Assembly (NCBI GenBank): GCA_026393985.1
Contig: JAPKZB010000074.1
Coordinates: 17,227 to 81,226 of the forward strand
DNA from: Acidobacteriota bacterium
Lineage (GTDB): Bacteria > Acidobacteriota > Terriglobia > Bryobacterales > Bryobacteraceae
Length of the DNA: 64,000 nt
Reading direction: 5' to 3'
The notes below the pieces were generated by a model that was not told where the DNA came from, did not search any database, and saw only the letters and a program-made list of their open reading frames with translations. Of the stretch, positions 36,771-45,632 are shown one piece after another; within the stretch, counting starts at the first letter, position 1, and each line of letters starts with the position of its first letter. The position numbers and the translations under genes are program-made.

Positions 36771-37794
36771 CGCCGCTGATCTGCACCAATCCCGACTGAT
36801 TTTCGAGCCGCAGCACGCCCCGCGGGCAAACCTCCGCGCAGATGCCGCAGCCCACGCAGGAAGCTCGCGTGAAGCTCTCGTTGCGCTGCGCGTAGGTCCG
36901 CACATCAATCCCCATCTCGCAGTACTTCGAACACAGGCCGCAGGAGATGCACATATCCTCCTTCACCCGGATATGAAAGCGTTTCCCGGCCTTCTGCGTA
37001 ATCCCCAGCAGCGCCGCCATGGGGCAGAAGAAGCGGCACCAGACCCGCGTCCCGCCCAGCGGGTATAACCCCGTTCCCACCGCGCCCGATAAAATACTGC
37101 CCACCACCAGCCCGTACCAGGTCTGAAACTGCGCTACCGCCGGCGACTTACTCCCGCTGAACCAGGAATAGAACAGCAGCCCGGTCAGCAGCAGGCTGAT
37201 CCCCAGCACCGCGTGAATGCTCACTCGTTCGAAACGCCACGCCGCGCTCGACTTATCGCTCAAATGACGCCACGGCTCGCCCGCCGTGTTCGCCAACCCC
37301 CCGCAGCCGCACACCCACGAACAGTACCACCGCTTGCCGAACAGCGCCCCGAGCAGCGGCACCCCCACCAGGCTCGCCGCCAGCGTGTACACCACAAACG
37401 GCCACGGCTGCGCGAACAGATACTCCGGGTTCATGTAGTCGAACTTCAGCGGCCAGAAGTAACTCAGGTAGTACTCGGGCTGATGCAGCGCCTTCAGCAT
37501 CATCGGCACTGAGAAGGCGAACACCACCTGCACGAACATCACCACCGCCGTCCGCACCACCTGATACCGGTTGTTTCCGTACTTGCGGATCACCCCGATG
37601 CCGCCCGCCACCACCACCACCGTATACAGCAGCCCGTAGAGATCCCACTTGCTGCTCAACCCCACCCGCTGCGCCCACGGCGTCAGGCTCTCGGTAAAGT
37701 ACAGCGCCATGTAGAACCACACAAGTAGCCCGGCTACCACCCAGCCCGTGATTCCCCGGTTGGTCAGGTCATGATAAAGACGGTTCCGGATCAT
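36757..37794 (-). CDS. NapH/NosR-like iron-sulfur membrane protein
   Basis: 345 residues with about six membrane helices. Between them lie cysteine-rich segments (CSWVCGCGG and CRFFCP) and, at the C-terminus, two 4Fe-4S motifs: CISCGLCSKYCEMG and CVGCGICAEVCP. The layout matches NapH/NosR C-terminal domain proteins that pass electrons from the quinone pool. The stop overlaps the convergent peptidase gene by 14 bases. It follows the FAD reductase with an ATGA overlap. Confidence 0.85.
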   Translation of the reverse strand: MIRNRLYHDLTNRGITGWVVAGLLVWFYMALYFTESLTPWAQRVGLSSKWDLYGLLYTVVVVAGGIGVIRKYGNNRYQVVRTAVVMFVQVVFAFSVPMMLKALHQPEYYLSYFWPLKFDYMNPEYLFAQPWPFVVYTLAASLVGVPLLGALFGKRWYCSWVCGCGGLANTAGEPWRHLSDKSSAAWRFERVSIHAVLGISLLLTGLLFYSWFSGSKSPAVAQFQTWYGLVVGSILSGAVGTGLYPLGGTRVWCRFFCPMAALLGITQKAGKRFHIRVKEDMCISCGLCSKYCEMGIDVRTYAQRNESFTRASCVGCGICAEVCPRGVLRLENQSGLVQISGVSLS

Positions 37795-38993
37795 AGCACC
37801 ACCCGCCCGAACTCCCCATCGTACTGCGCCTCGTACAGCCGCGAGACAACCTCCTCCACCCGCCGACGCTCCTCCACCCAGCGCGCCAGCACCCGGTGGT
37901 TCCAGCGCGAACCCAGCATCGAGAAGCCCACCACGACCCCCTCCCGCTCAATCACCCGCACGCTCGCCTCCCGCCCCGGTAGCTTCCGGAAGCGGCCGGG
38001 CCCCGCCGCCGTCTCGCCCACCCCGGTCCACTCCAGATGAAAAAACTTCGCGCTGTTGTAGTAAGTCGGCGGGGTGTACTCTACGGTCTCACCCAGCATC
38101 GCCCGCGCCGCCGCCTCCCCCTGCCGCTTGGCCGCGTACCACAGCGGTTCAATCCGCCCCGCCACCTCGGCGCAATCCCCGGCCGCATACACCCCGGGCA
38201 GGGAAGTGCGGAACGCCTGGTCCGTCACCACGCCCCGCCCGAGCGCCGGGGGCGTCTTCACGCGCCGTAGCCAGTCGATATTCGGCTCCACACCGATCGT
38301 TACCCCCACCATCTCGCAGGCGATCCGTTCGCCCGCCCGGGTCGTCACCCCGCTCACCCGCCCCTCGCCCTCGAGCGACGCAATCTCAGTCTCGAGCCGC
38401 AGATCCACCCCCTGCGCCCGCAGATGCGCCGCCACCATCGCCCCCTCCTCCGCGCTCAGCGCCGCCGGCCAGTAGCTCGCCTCCCGCACGAGAAAGGTCA
38501 CCGGCACGCGGTGATGCAGCAGGCATTCCACCAGCTCCACCCCGATCAGTCCCCCCCCGGCCACCACCGCCCGCTGCGTCCCCGGCGTCCACCGCTCACA
38601 GGCGTCCAGGTCCTGCAGCGTGACCAACCGCACCACCCCGTCCAACTCCCGCTCCCATGCCGCCCGCCGCCCCCGCGAGCCCGTCGCCAGCAGCAGTCGG
38701 TCGTAGCGCAGGCTCTCGCCCCCCATCAGCCGCACCGTACGCTCGCCGGCGTCCAGGTCGACTACCCAGTCGAGGCGCCGCTCCAAACGCTGCTTCCGGT
38801 ACACCTTGCGCTCATACGGCTCCAGGTCGCGCCGCTGCATAACGTCCATGTAGGCGTACATCAGCGCCGTGCGCGAGAAGAAATACTCGCTCTCCCCGCT
38901 AATGATCGTGATCTCGGCCCGCGGATCCCGCGCCCGCACCGCCATGGCGGCGGTGACGCCCGCTACCCCGTTGCCGACCACCACCAGGCGCAT
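37791..38993 (-). CDS. FAD/NAD(P)-dependent oxidoreductase
   Basis: 400 residues. The first Rossmann FAD motif is VVGNGVAGVTAAMAVR at the N-terminus, and the second nucleotide-binding GGGLIGVELVE lies near residue 150. GVYAAGDCAEV near residue 265 closes the FAD site. It resembles rubredoxin/nitrite-reductase-type NAD(P)H reductases, and its partner downstream is the 4Fe-4S membrane protein, so it may feed electrons into it. Confidence 0.83.
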   Translation of the reverse strand: MRLVVVGNGVAGVTAAMAVRARDPRAEITIISGESEYFFSRTALMYAYMDVMQRRDLEPYERKVYRKQRLERRLDWVVDLDAGERTVRLMGGESLRYDRLLLATGSRGRRAAWERELDGVVRLVTLQDLDACERWTPGTQRAVVAGGGLIGVELVECLLHHRVPVTFLVREASYWPAALSAEEGAMVAAHLRAQGVDLRLETEIASLEGEGRVSGVTTRAGERIACEMVGVTIGVEPNIDWLRRVKTPPALGRGVVTDQAFRTSLPGVYAAGDCAEVAGRIEPLWYAAKRQGEAAARAMLGETVEYTPPTYYNSAKFFHLEWTGVGETAAGPGRFRKLPGREASVRVIEREGVVVGFSMLGSRWNHRVLARWVEERRRVEEVVSRLYEAQYDGEFGRVVL

Positions 38994-39004
38994 AAAACGG
39001 CGCC

Positions 39005-39316
39005 CTACGGCAGCAGCGCCAGCGCGCCTTCCAGTTCCATCCGCGTATGCGTATCCCCGGCCTGCCGGGCCGCCTCAATCCCCCTCCGGTACATCGCGGC
39101 GGCCTCTTCCAGTTCGCCGGCCTTCTCGAGTGTCTGCCCGCCGTGGAAGTAGGCGGCGCAGTAGTCCGGCTTGTTTGCAATCAACTCCTCAAACTGCCGC
39201 ACGGCATCGGCGTAGCGCCCCCCCTTGGCCAACTCCATCGCCAGTCCGTAGCGGGCAAAGGTATTCGCGGGGTCCTGGGCCAGCATGCCCTCTAAAATCT
39301 CCAACCGGGAACTCAT
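39005..39316 (-). CDS. Small tetratricopeptide-repeat protein
   Basis: 103 residues with about two and a half TPR units (the repeated YGLAMELAKGGRYADAVRQFEELI pattern). TPRs bind partner peptides. It precedes the FAD reductase gene by 11 bp and may be an assembly factor for that operon. It overlaps nothing on the right; the thioesterase gene begins 40 bp beyond its start, divergently. Confidence 0.72.
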   Translation of the reverse strand: MSSRLEILEGMLAQDPANTFARYGLAMELAKGGRYADAVRQFEELIANKPDYCAAYFHGGQTLEKAGELEEAAAMYRRGIEAARQAGDTHTRMELEGALALLP

Positions 39317-39356
39317 TCTCTCTATCCTACCCCGCGCTCCATCGTACCCTGAGGAT

Positions 39357-39842
39357 ATGCACCCTGATCAGCCGGGCCGCCCGGTCTCTGAATCCGCCTC
39401 CGAAATGAGCGAATTCGCCCTCCCCAACGACGCCAACGTCCTCGGCACCCTCTTCGGCGGAAAAGTCATGGCCATGGTCGACCTCGCCGCCTCCCTTGCC
39501 GCCGCCCGGCACGCCCGCTGTCCTGTCGTCACGGCGTCTGTTGACCAGATGACGTTTCTCTACCCCATCCACATCGGCCAGCTGGTGACCCTCAAATCCA
39601 GCGTCAACCGCGTATTCCGCACGTCCATGGAGGTCGGTGTAAAAGTCTTCATCGAAGACCTGCGGACCCGCGAGATCAAACACACCTCTTCGGCCTATCT
39701 CACCTTCGTCGCCGTGGCGCCGGATGGTGGCAAGGTGCCGGTGATTTCCGTGATTCCCCAAACCGAGGCCGAACAACGCCGATTCGACGAAGCCGGGCAA
39801 AGGCGCGCGGCCCGCTTGGCGATGAAAGTGAAAACGAAGTAG
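39357..39842 (+). CDS. Hot-dog-fold acyl-CoA thioesterase
   Basis: 161 residues; the ATG at 39357 has GAGG 4 bases upstream. The family segment NDANVLGTLFGGKVMAMVDLAASLAAARHA and the following TASVDQMTFLYPIHIGQLVTL match YciA/BFIT-type acyl-CoA hydrolases. It hydrolyses acyl-CoA to free acid and CoA. It is convergent with the hfq-like gene, 3 bp apart. Confidence 0.87.
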   Translation: MHPDQPGRPVSESASEMSEFALPNDANVLGTLFGGKVMAMVDLAASLAAARHARCPVVTASVDQMTFLYPIHIGQLVTLKSSVNRVFRTSMEVGVKVFIEDLRTREIKHTSSAYLTFVAVAPDGGKVPVISVIPQTEAEQRRFDEAGQRRAARLAMKVKTK

Positions 39843-39845
39843 GCG

Positions 39846-40100
39846 CTACTCGCCGTCTTTGTACATGTACTTAATATTGTGCTTGTACAACATCAGGTTC
39901 GGCGCGCCTTCCCGGTTGAACTTCAAGGCGCACTTGTCGTACCACTCGATCACGCCCTTCAACACTTCGCCGTCCTTCATCACGATGCACATCGGCGTCT
40001 TGGCCTGCATCTGCTTCATGTAATAAAAATTTTCGGCGTTGGTCTGGTCGGGCGGAACGGGCTTTTTGGCGGGAGCGGCGCTACGGGTCGGAGGAGGCAT
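39846..40100 (-). CDS. hfq: Hfq-like RNA chaperone, diverged
   Basis: 84 residues. A proline-rich N-terminal extension of about 25 residues precedes an Sm-like fold: AENFYYMKQMQAKTPMCIVMKDGEVLKGVIEWYDKCALKF, then LMLYKHNIKYM, parallel to the Hfq Sm1 and Sm2 motifs (Sm2 YKHAIS in typical Hfq). Several surface residues differ from proteobacterial Hfq. It would bind small RNAs and mRNAs. The call is by fold pattern rather than strict identity. Confidence 0.75.
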   Translation of the reverse strand: MPPPTRSAAPAKKPVPPDQTNAENFYYMKQMQAKTPMCIVMKDGEVLKGVIEWYDKCALKFNREGAPNLMLYKHNIKYMYKDGE

Positions 40101-40122
40101 AGCAATTCTTATTCCTATTGCA

Positions 40123-41163
40123 TCACAAACGAACGCTGCTGCGCAGTTCGAGCACCATCGAGTCGAGCGCGATGCCCTTTTGAATGTTCCGCCGCAGCAG
40201 GTCCACCAGCTCGTCGGTCTTCTTCACGGCCTTCTGGATCCACGCAAAACTGATCGCCTGCGCCAACCCGCCAAGCTCCCGTTCAATGTCAAAGTTTCGC
40301 AGCTTGGCGTTCCTCGCCTGGCAGCGCAGCAGCAGCAGATCGTCCAGCAGCAGGTACAGCACCTTCAGGTGATTCTCGAGCTTCTCGGTCCGGCTCGCGT
40401 TGAGCGCCTCGGAGGTCTTCGCCCAGTCCGCCCAGGGCAGCATGCCGCACGCCGCGCCCAGCAGCGCCAGCATCTGCGCCCGCCGCTTGTCGTAGGCCTG
40501 CAGGTCGAGGCTCATCGCCAAACCCGGTGATCCGGCCGCGAGGGCAATCCGTCGCGCCGTGTCCTTCAGCCCCTTCTCGCGGGCAAAACCCGCCATCTCC
40601 TCTTCGTTCAGCGGCGTGAGATAAATCGGCACCGACCGGGAACGGATCGTCGGCAGCAGGTCATACGCGTTGGTTGCCGTGGCCACAATGATCAGATACG
40701 CCGGCGGCTCCTCGAGGGTCTTCAGCAGGGAGTTCGCGGCCTGCTCGTTGGCGCGGTCGATCTGGTCGATCAGAAAGACCTTCCGCGTTCCCTTGAGCGG
40801 CCCGTACTGCGCCCGCTCTTTCAACACGCGCATCTGCGGAATCGAGATCTGCCGCAGCGGACCCTCCGGGCAGAAGGTCACAAAATCGGGATAGGAGTTG
40901 AACAGAATCGGATCCTCGTTCCGCTTTTCCGCCGTCCACTTCTCCCGCTCGGCAATCACGTCCTGATTGGCGGCCAGCGACAGGTCGTCCTGCTCGATCA
41001 GCTCCGCGTGGCCAAGGAGTGAGGCCGCAAACCGGCGCGCCAGCGTCGCCTTGCCGATGCCTTCCGGCCCGGCCAGCAGGATCGTCTGCGGTAGCCGCTG
41101 CCCCCGCACCATCTCCCGCAGCACCCGCTGCGCTTCCGCGTTGCCGTGGAAGTTTTCAAACAT
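40123..41163 (-). CDS. holB: DNA polymerase III subunit delta' (HolB-like)
   Basis: 346 residues from the ATG at 41163 (the frame is open to 41223 but that part is inside tmk). Walker A is GPEGIGKAT near residue 30, FLIDQIDRANEQAANSLLKTLEEPP is the family's Walker B region, and RSRSVP corresponds to the SRC arginine segment. It is part of the clamp loader. It overlaps the tmk stop by 8 bases. Confidence 0.88.
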   Translation of the reverse strand: MFENFHGNAEAQRVLREMVRGQRLPQTILLAGPEGIGKATLARRFAASLLGHAELIEQDDLSLAANQDVIAEREKWTAEKRNEDPILFNSYPDFVTFCPEGPLRQISIPQMRVLKERAQYGPLKGTRKVFLIDQIDRANEQAANSLLKTLEEPPAYLIIVATATNAYDLLPTIRSRSVPIYLTPLNEEEMAGFAREKGLKDTARRIALAAGSPGLAMSLDLQAYDKRRAQMLALLGAACGMLPWADWAKTSEALNASRTEKLENHLKVLYLLLDDLLLLRCQARNAKLRNFDIERELGGLAQAISFAWIQKAVKKTDELVDLLRRNIQKGIALDSMVLELRSSVRL

Positions 41164-41797
41164 GCGGCTCCACCTCGGCCCAGATCGCCGCCGCCACGGC
41201 CTCCACACTCTGCCCGGCGTCAATCGTCCGGATGCGCTCCGGCTCCCCCGCCGCCAGCGCCAGGTAACCCCGCCGCACCCGCTCGTGAAACTCCTCGGCC
41301 TCGGACTCCATGCGCGACTCGTCCGGCCCCGCCTGTCCGGCGTTCCGCGCCCGCGCCCGGCTTAGCCCCGTCCGGTAGTCGATGTCGAGGTAGATGGTCA
41401 GGTCCGGCAATATCTCTTGGCAGGCTATGGCGTGCAGCTGACGCACGAGGCCCGCCGTCAGGCCCCGCCCCTCACCCTGGTAAGCCAGCGTCGAATCGGT
41501 GAACCGGTCGGTCACCACCACGCGGCCCGCCGCCAGCGCCGGGCGAATCCATTCGTCTACGTTCTGCGCCCGGCAGGCAAAATAGAGCAGCATCTCGGCC
41601 CGCGGCGACAACGCTTCGTTTGCCGAATCGAGCAGAATCCGCCGAATCTGCCGCCCGATCGGGGTGCCGCCCGGCTCGGCCGTCTCAAGCACATCCTTGC
41701 CGTTCGCCCGCAGCCGTTCGAGCAGCAGCCGCATCTGCGTCGTCTTCCCGCAGCCGTCTCCACCTTCGAACGACACAAAAAAGCCTGGCTTACTCAT
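41156..41797 (-). CDS. tmk: Thymidylate kinase
   Basis: 213 residues. The P-loop is FEGGDGCGKTT near residue 10, the DRF motif near 94 and the LID region RARNAGQAGPDE are visible. It makes dTDP from dTMP and ATP. It lies between the glycosylase gene (4-base overlap) and holB. Confidence 0.94.
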   Translation of the reverse strand: MSKPGFFVSFEGGDGCGKTTQMRLLLERLRANGKDVLETAEPGGTPIGRQIRRILLDSANEALSPRAEMLLYFACRAQNVDEWIRPALAAGRVVVTDRFTDSTLAYQGEGRGLTAGLVRQLHAIACQEILPDLTIYLDIDYRTGLSRARARNAGQAGPDESRMESEAEEFHERVRRGYLALAAGEPERIRTIDAGQSVEAVAAAIWAEVEPHV

Positions 41798-42642
41798 AAA
41801 CCCTGGTCATACACAAAATGCAGAACCTTCTTCAGGTCCTCCCAGGCTTCCCGCTTGGCGTTTTGATTATACGGCCGCAGCAGGTAAGACGGATGGTAGG
41901 TCACCATCACCGGAATCTCGTGCCACTTCTGCCAGTTCCCGCGCAGCTTCGTCACGCCCTCTTTGGTCCCCAGCAGCGCCTTGGCCGCCGTCGAGCCCAG
42001 CGCGCAGATCGCCTTCGGGCGGATCGCCAGCAACTGCCGGAACAGGAACTGCCCGCAGATCTCCATCTCGTCCGGCATCGGCGTCCGGTTCTCCGGCGGC
42101 CGGCACTTGACGACGTTGGCAATGTACACGTCCGGCCGCAGGATGCGAATCCCTTCTTTGGCCGCCGTTCCCTCAATCATCTGCGTCAGCAGTTGCCCGG
42201 CCCGGCCGACAAACGGCAGGCCGCTCGCGTCCTCGTCCGCCCCCGGGCCCTCGCCCACAAAAACCAGCCGCGAACTCTCGTTGCCCGACCCGAAGACAAT
42301 CTTGTTTCGCCCCTCGCACAAGCGGCACCGGCGGCAATCGCCGATATCGGTCCGGATCGCTTCCATCGTGTCGCCTTCCGGCGCGAGCGGAATCAAGGCT
42401 GGGGTTTTCGGCGGGGGCACCGCGGCAGGAGGTTTCATGGCAGGGGAAAAAGACACGGGGGCCGGGGCCACGCGAGGCGGGGCGACGCGGGGCGGGGCGG
42501 CGGATGGGGGCAGCAGCGAGTTGAGGTCCTCGACCAGCTCCGGCAACGCCTCGGCCTCGAGCGCCGAGCCGCGCTGGTAGATCGTCTTCACCCCCAGGTC
42601 CTGGTAGAACTCGAGAAACTGTCGAATCTCGTCTCGCGTCAT
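41794..42642 (-). CDS. Family 4/5-type uracil-DNA glycosylase (Fe-S)
   Basis: 282 residues. A proline-rich N-terminal extension of about 90 residues, including the duplication PPRVAPPRVAP, precedes the catalytic domain. That domain has CRRCRLC (cluster cysteines), VGEGPGADEDASGLPFVGRAG (motif 1) and VMVTYHPSYLLR (motif 2). It removes uracil from DNA. It overlaps both neighbours, tmk and coaBC, by 4 bases. Confidence 0.9.
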   Translation of the reverse strand: MTRDEIRQFLEFYQDLGVKTIYQRGSALEAEALPELVEDLNSLLPPSAAPPRVAPPRVAPAPVSFSPAMKPPAAVPPPKTPALIPLAPEGDTMEAIRTDIGDCRRCRLCEGRNKIVFGSGNESSRLVFVGEGPGADEDASGLPFVGRAGQLLTQMIEGTAAKEGIRILRPDVYIANVVKCRPPENRTPMPDEMEICGQFLFRQLLAIRPKAICALGSTAAKALLGTKEGVTKLRGNWQKWHEIPVMVTYHPSYLLRPYNQNAKREAWEDLKKVLHFVYDQGL

Positions 42643-43850
42643 TGCTTTGCGTGAAGCGCCAGCCGCAGCCGGAGCGCATGGTCGAAAATCTGGTGCGCCA
42701 CGTCTCGTTTCGACGCCCGCGCAATCTGGTGCGTCTCGCCGCTCCGCAGCACCAGCGTCACTTCGTTTTCATCGGCCTCAAAGCCTGTGCCGGCCTGGTT
42801 GACCAGATTGCCCACCACCATGTCGGCGTTCTTGGTGGTCATCTTGCGCCGCGCCTCGGCTACCAGATTCTGCGTCTCCGCCGCGAAGCCAATCAGCAGC
42901 CGGTCGCCTTTGCAGGCCCCCACCTCGGCCAGAATGTCGGGCGTCGGGTCCAGATCGAGCGTCAGCCGCGCCGCCGTCTTTTTGAGCTTCTGCGGCGCAA
43001 TCTCTGTCACGTGATAATCGGCCACTGCCGCGGCTTTCACGATCACCGTCGCCGCTTCCAGATGCGCCATCACGGCATCCCGCATCTCCCGCGCCGACCG
43101 CACGGCAACCACTTCGACGCCCGCCGGCACCGGAAGGTTTACCGGGCCGCTCACCAGCACCACCCGTGCCCCCCGTGCCGCCGCCGCCTCAGCCAAGGCG
43201 TAGCCCATCTTACCGCTCGAGCGGTTCGAAATGTAGCGAACCGGGTCAATCGCTTCCTGCGTCGGGCCGGCGGAAATCAATACCGTCTCGCCGCTCAAAT
43301 CCTGCCGCCGGGTCGCGGCCAGCACGGCGTCGGCAATCGCCTCCACCTCCGCCATCCGCCCCGGACCCACCGTGCCGCACGCCAGGTCGCCGCTGTCCGG
43401 GCCCACCATCCGGTGTCCCCGCGCCCGCAGCGTCGCGAGATTAGCCTGCGTCGCCGGGTGGTCCCACATATTCGTGTTCATCGCCGGCGCCAACACTACC
43501 GGACCCGCAAAGGCCAGGTACAAAGTGGACAGAAACTCATCCGCCAGACCGTGCGTGAACTTCGCGAGCAGGTCCGCCGTCGCCGGCGCCACCACCAGAA
43601 CCTCGTTCTCCCGCGCCACGCCAATGTGTTCCACCGAACTCGCCAGCACCGCCTCCGGCGAGCGGCCGTCAAACAGCCCGGTGATCACCTTCCGGCCTGT
43701 CAGCGCCGCAAACGTCAGCGGTTGAACAAATTCCGTTGCACTCGCCGTCATCACCGTGTTCACGACGCAGTTCCGCCGCATCAGCGCGCGCGCCAACTCC
43801 GCCGCCTTGTACGCGGCAATCCCTCCGCCAACCCCCAGGACGACGTTCAT
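42639..43850 (-). CDS. coaBC: Phosphopantothenoylcysteine decarboxylase/synthetase
   Basis: 403 residues; the ATG at 43850 is chosen because MNVVLGVGGGIAAYKA is the usual start. The CoaC half has PAMNTNMW (substrate/flavin motif), and the CoaB half has SAGPTQEAIDPVRYISNRSSGKMG and the KAAAVADYH loop. It makes 4'-phosphopantetheine from 4'-phosphopantothenate and cysteine. It sits between rpoZ and the glycosylase gene. Confidence 0.93.
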   Translation of the reverse strand: MNVVLGVGGGIAAYKAAELARALMRRNCVVNTVMTASATEFVQPLTFAALTGRKVITGLFDGRSPEAVLASSVEHIGVARENEVLVVAPATADLLAKFTHGLADEFLSTLYLAFAGPVVLAPAMNTNMWDHPATQANLATLRARGHRMVGPDSGDLACGTVGPGRMAEVEAIADAVLAATRRQDLSGETVLISAGPTQEAIDPVRYISNRSSGKMGYALAEAAAARGARVVLVSGPVNLPVPAGVEVVAVRSAREMRDAVMAHLEAATVIVKAAAVADYHVTEIAPQKLKKTAARLTLDLDPTPDILAEVGACKGDRLLIGFAAETQNLVAEARRKMTTKNADMVVGNLVNQAGTGFEADENEVTLVLRSGETHQIARASKRDVAHQIFDHALRLRLALHAKQ

Positions 43851-43863
43851 GCCGCCCCCGCGA

Positions 43864-44115
43864 TTAACCGCGTCTCGAAGCAATCTCGGCCAGATTCGCG
43901 TCGCGAATCGGGTCTTCGTACTGGATCAGGCCTCGCCGAACCTCTTCAAGGGCGGTTACCGTCGGCTTCCGCGAAGTCGTCGGTAGAAAAGAGCGGTTGC
44001 CGTTCTGCAACTGCCGCGCCCGCTTGGCCGCCACGATGATGAAGCGGTAGGTGCTGGACTCGGGGTCATCCGGAATCGCGTAATTGGCGTTGCGGGGGGT
44101 ATTGGTCTCGGCCAT
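43864..44115 (-). CDS. rpoZ: RNA polymerase omega subunit
   Basis: 83 residues. The SSTYRFIIVAAKRARQL and the TVTALEEVRRGLIQYE segment correspond to the conserved omega core. It stabilises the beta' subunit. It follows gmk by 14 bp, the common gmk-rpoZ-coaBC order. Confidence 0.88.
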   Translation of the reverse strand: MAETNTPRNANYAIPDDPESSTYRFIIVAAKRARQLQNGNRSFLPTTSRKPTVTALEEVRRGLIQYEDPIRDANLAEIASRRG

Positions 44116-44129
44116 AAAACTCTTTGCCT

Positions 44130-44732
44130 CTAAAACGAACCCAAAGCTCGCTGCACCGGACCCTCCATCCGCTGCCGGCGTAAACGCTCGGCCCGGATGA
44201 TACTACGTAGGTCCGCCACGGCGGCGTCCAGTTCATCGTTGATTAGGATGTAGTCGTAGATACCGTATTGGCTCGTTTCAGCCTTAGCTTCCCGAAGCCG
44301 GCGTTCGATCACCTCCGGCCGATCCTGCGATCGGGCCCGCAAGCGTCGTTCCAGTTCCGTCCGGTCCGGCGGCAGCACAAAAATCAATACGGCGTCAGGT
44401 ACTCGCTCCCGTAATTGTCTCGCACCCTGCACGTCGATGTCCATGACCAGGTCGCAGCCCGCCGCCGCCGCCCGCTCAATCTCGCTCCGGTGCGTCCCGT
44501 AATAGTTCCCGAACACGTTGGCGTACTCGAGAAACTCACCCCTCGAAGCCCGCTCTTCAAAATCCTCTTTCGAGGTGAAATAATAATCCACCCCGTCCAA
44601 CTCCGGTCCCCGCGGCGCCCGTGTCGTGTAGCTCCTTGAGAAGGTCAGGTACGGATCCGTCCGCCGGGCGTCCCGCAGGATCGTCGACTTGCCCGTCCCC
44701 GACGGCGCCGAAATCACAAAAAGAATGCTCAT
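44130..44732 (-). CDS. gmk: Guanylate kinase
   Basis: 200 residues. The P-loop is SAPSGTGKST, followed by SRSYTTRAPRGPE and DYYFTSKEDFE (GMP-binding). The VMDIDVQGARQLR strand is typical. It converts GMP to GDP. It overlaps the yicC stop by 4 bases. Confidence 0.95.
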   Translation of the reverse strand: MSILFVISAPSGTGKSTILRDARRTDPYLTFSRSYTTRAPRGPELDGVDYYFTSKEDFEERASRGEFLEYANVFGNYYGTHRSEIERAAAAGCDLVMDIDVQGARQLRERVPDAVLIFVLPPDRTELERRLRARSQDRPEVIERRLREAKAETSQYGIYDYILINDELDAAVADLRSIIRAERLRRQRMEGPVQRALGSF

Positions 44733-45622
44733 TCCAGGTTCAAAGATTGCTCCCGGATCTTCTCGATATCCGCCTTGATCCCGAGCGCCACTTCCGTCAA
44801 CTGAAGACCCTGCTCTCCCACGCCATTCGTCTTCGACAGCATGGTATTCGTCTCCCGGTTCATCTCCTGCAGCAGAAAATCCATCTTCTTGCCCACCTCG
44901 CCGCCCTTGGCCAGCATCTGGTCAAGTTGCTCCGAGTGGATCTCGAGCCGCGCCATCTCTTCGCCGATGTCGCTCCGGTCGGCCAAAATTGCCGCCTCCT
45001 GTACCAGTCGCTGCGGATCGATGGTCACCCCGCCGAGCAGTTCCGCCAGCCGGTCTTTCAGCCGCTGCTGAAACGCTGGCAGCGCCCGGCTCCGAATCTC
45101 ACGCACCACGGCCGTCGCTTCCCGAATGGCCTTGGTCCGCTCGGCAAGCACGGCCGCCGTCTCTGCGCCCTCCCGCTCCCGCACCCGGTTCAGTTCCGTC
45201 AGCGCTTCGTCGAGCAAGCCCACGAGAAACGCCTCCAGCTCCGCCTCCGGCTCCTGGTCCACCGCCGGCTCGAACATTCCTGGAAGCCGCAGCGCCATGT
45301 TCAGATCCGGCTCGGCCGTGATCGAATGCCGGTGCCCCGCCTGCCGGAAGGCTTCAAGATAACTGTCGAGCAACTCGACGTTCAGCGAGGACCCCGCCTG
45401 GCTCCGGTTGCGGTGGTACTGCACGCGTATCTCAATGTGCCCCCGCGACATCCGCTTGCGGATCAACCCCCGCATTGCGGTCTCGTAGGGATCAAGCACC
45501 CCCGGCATCTGGAAGTGCAGGTCCAAACCCCGGTGGTTGACACTCTTCACGGTGACTACCGCCTCACCATCCGGGCTCTGCCGCCGGACCCGCGCAAACC
45601 CCGTCATGCTGCGTATGCTCAT
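44729..45622 (-). CDS. yicC: YicC/YloC-family endoribonuclease
   Basis: 297 residues; the ATG at 45622 starts MSIRSMTGFARVR, the characteristic YicC N-terminus. The C-terminal DUF1732 part (EEMARLEIHSEQLDQML and KKMDFLLQEMNRETNT) is complete. Family role: RNA endonuclease and RNase-adaptor linked to small-RNA stability. It begins the gmk-rpoZ-coaBC cluster in the usual order. Confidence 0.9.
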   Translation of the reverse strand: MSIRSMTGFARVRRQSPDGEAVVTVKSVNHRGLDLHFQMPGVLDPYETAMRGLIRKRMSRGHIEIRVQYHRNRSQAGSSLNVELLDSYLEAFRQAGHRHSITAEPDLNMALRLPGMFEPAVDQEPEAELEAFLVGLLDEALTELNRVREREGAETAAVLAERTKAIREATAVVREIRSRALPAFQQRLKDRLAELLGGVTIDPQRLVQEAAILADRSDIGEEMARLEIHSEQLDQMLAKGGEVGKKMDFLLQEMNRETNTMLSKTNGVGEQGLQLTEVALGIKADIEKIREQSLNLE

Positions 45623-45632
45623 GAGCCTTCCA

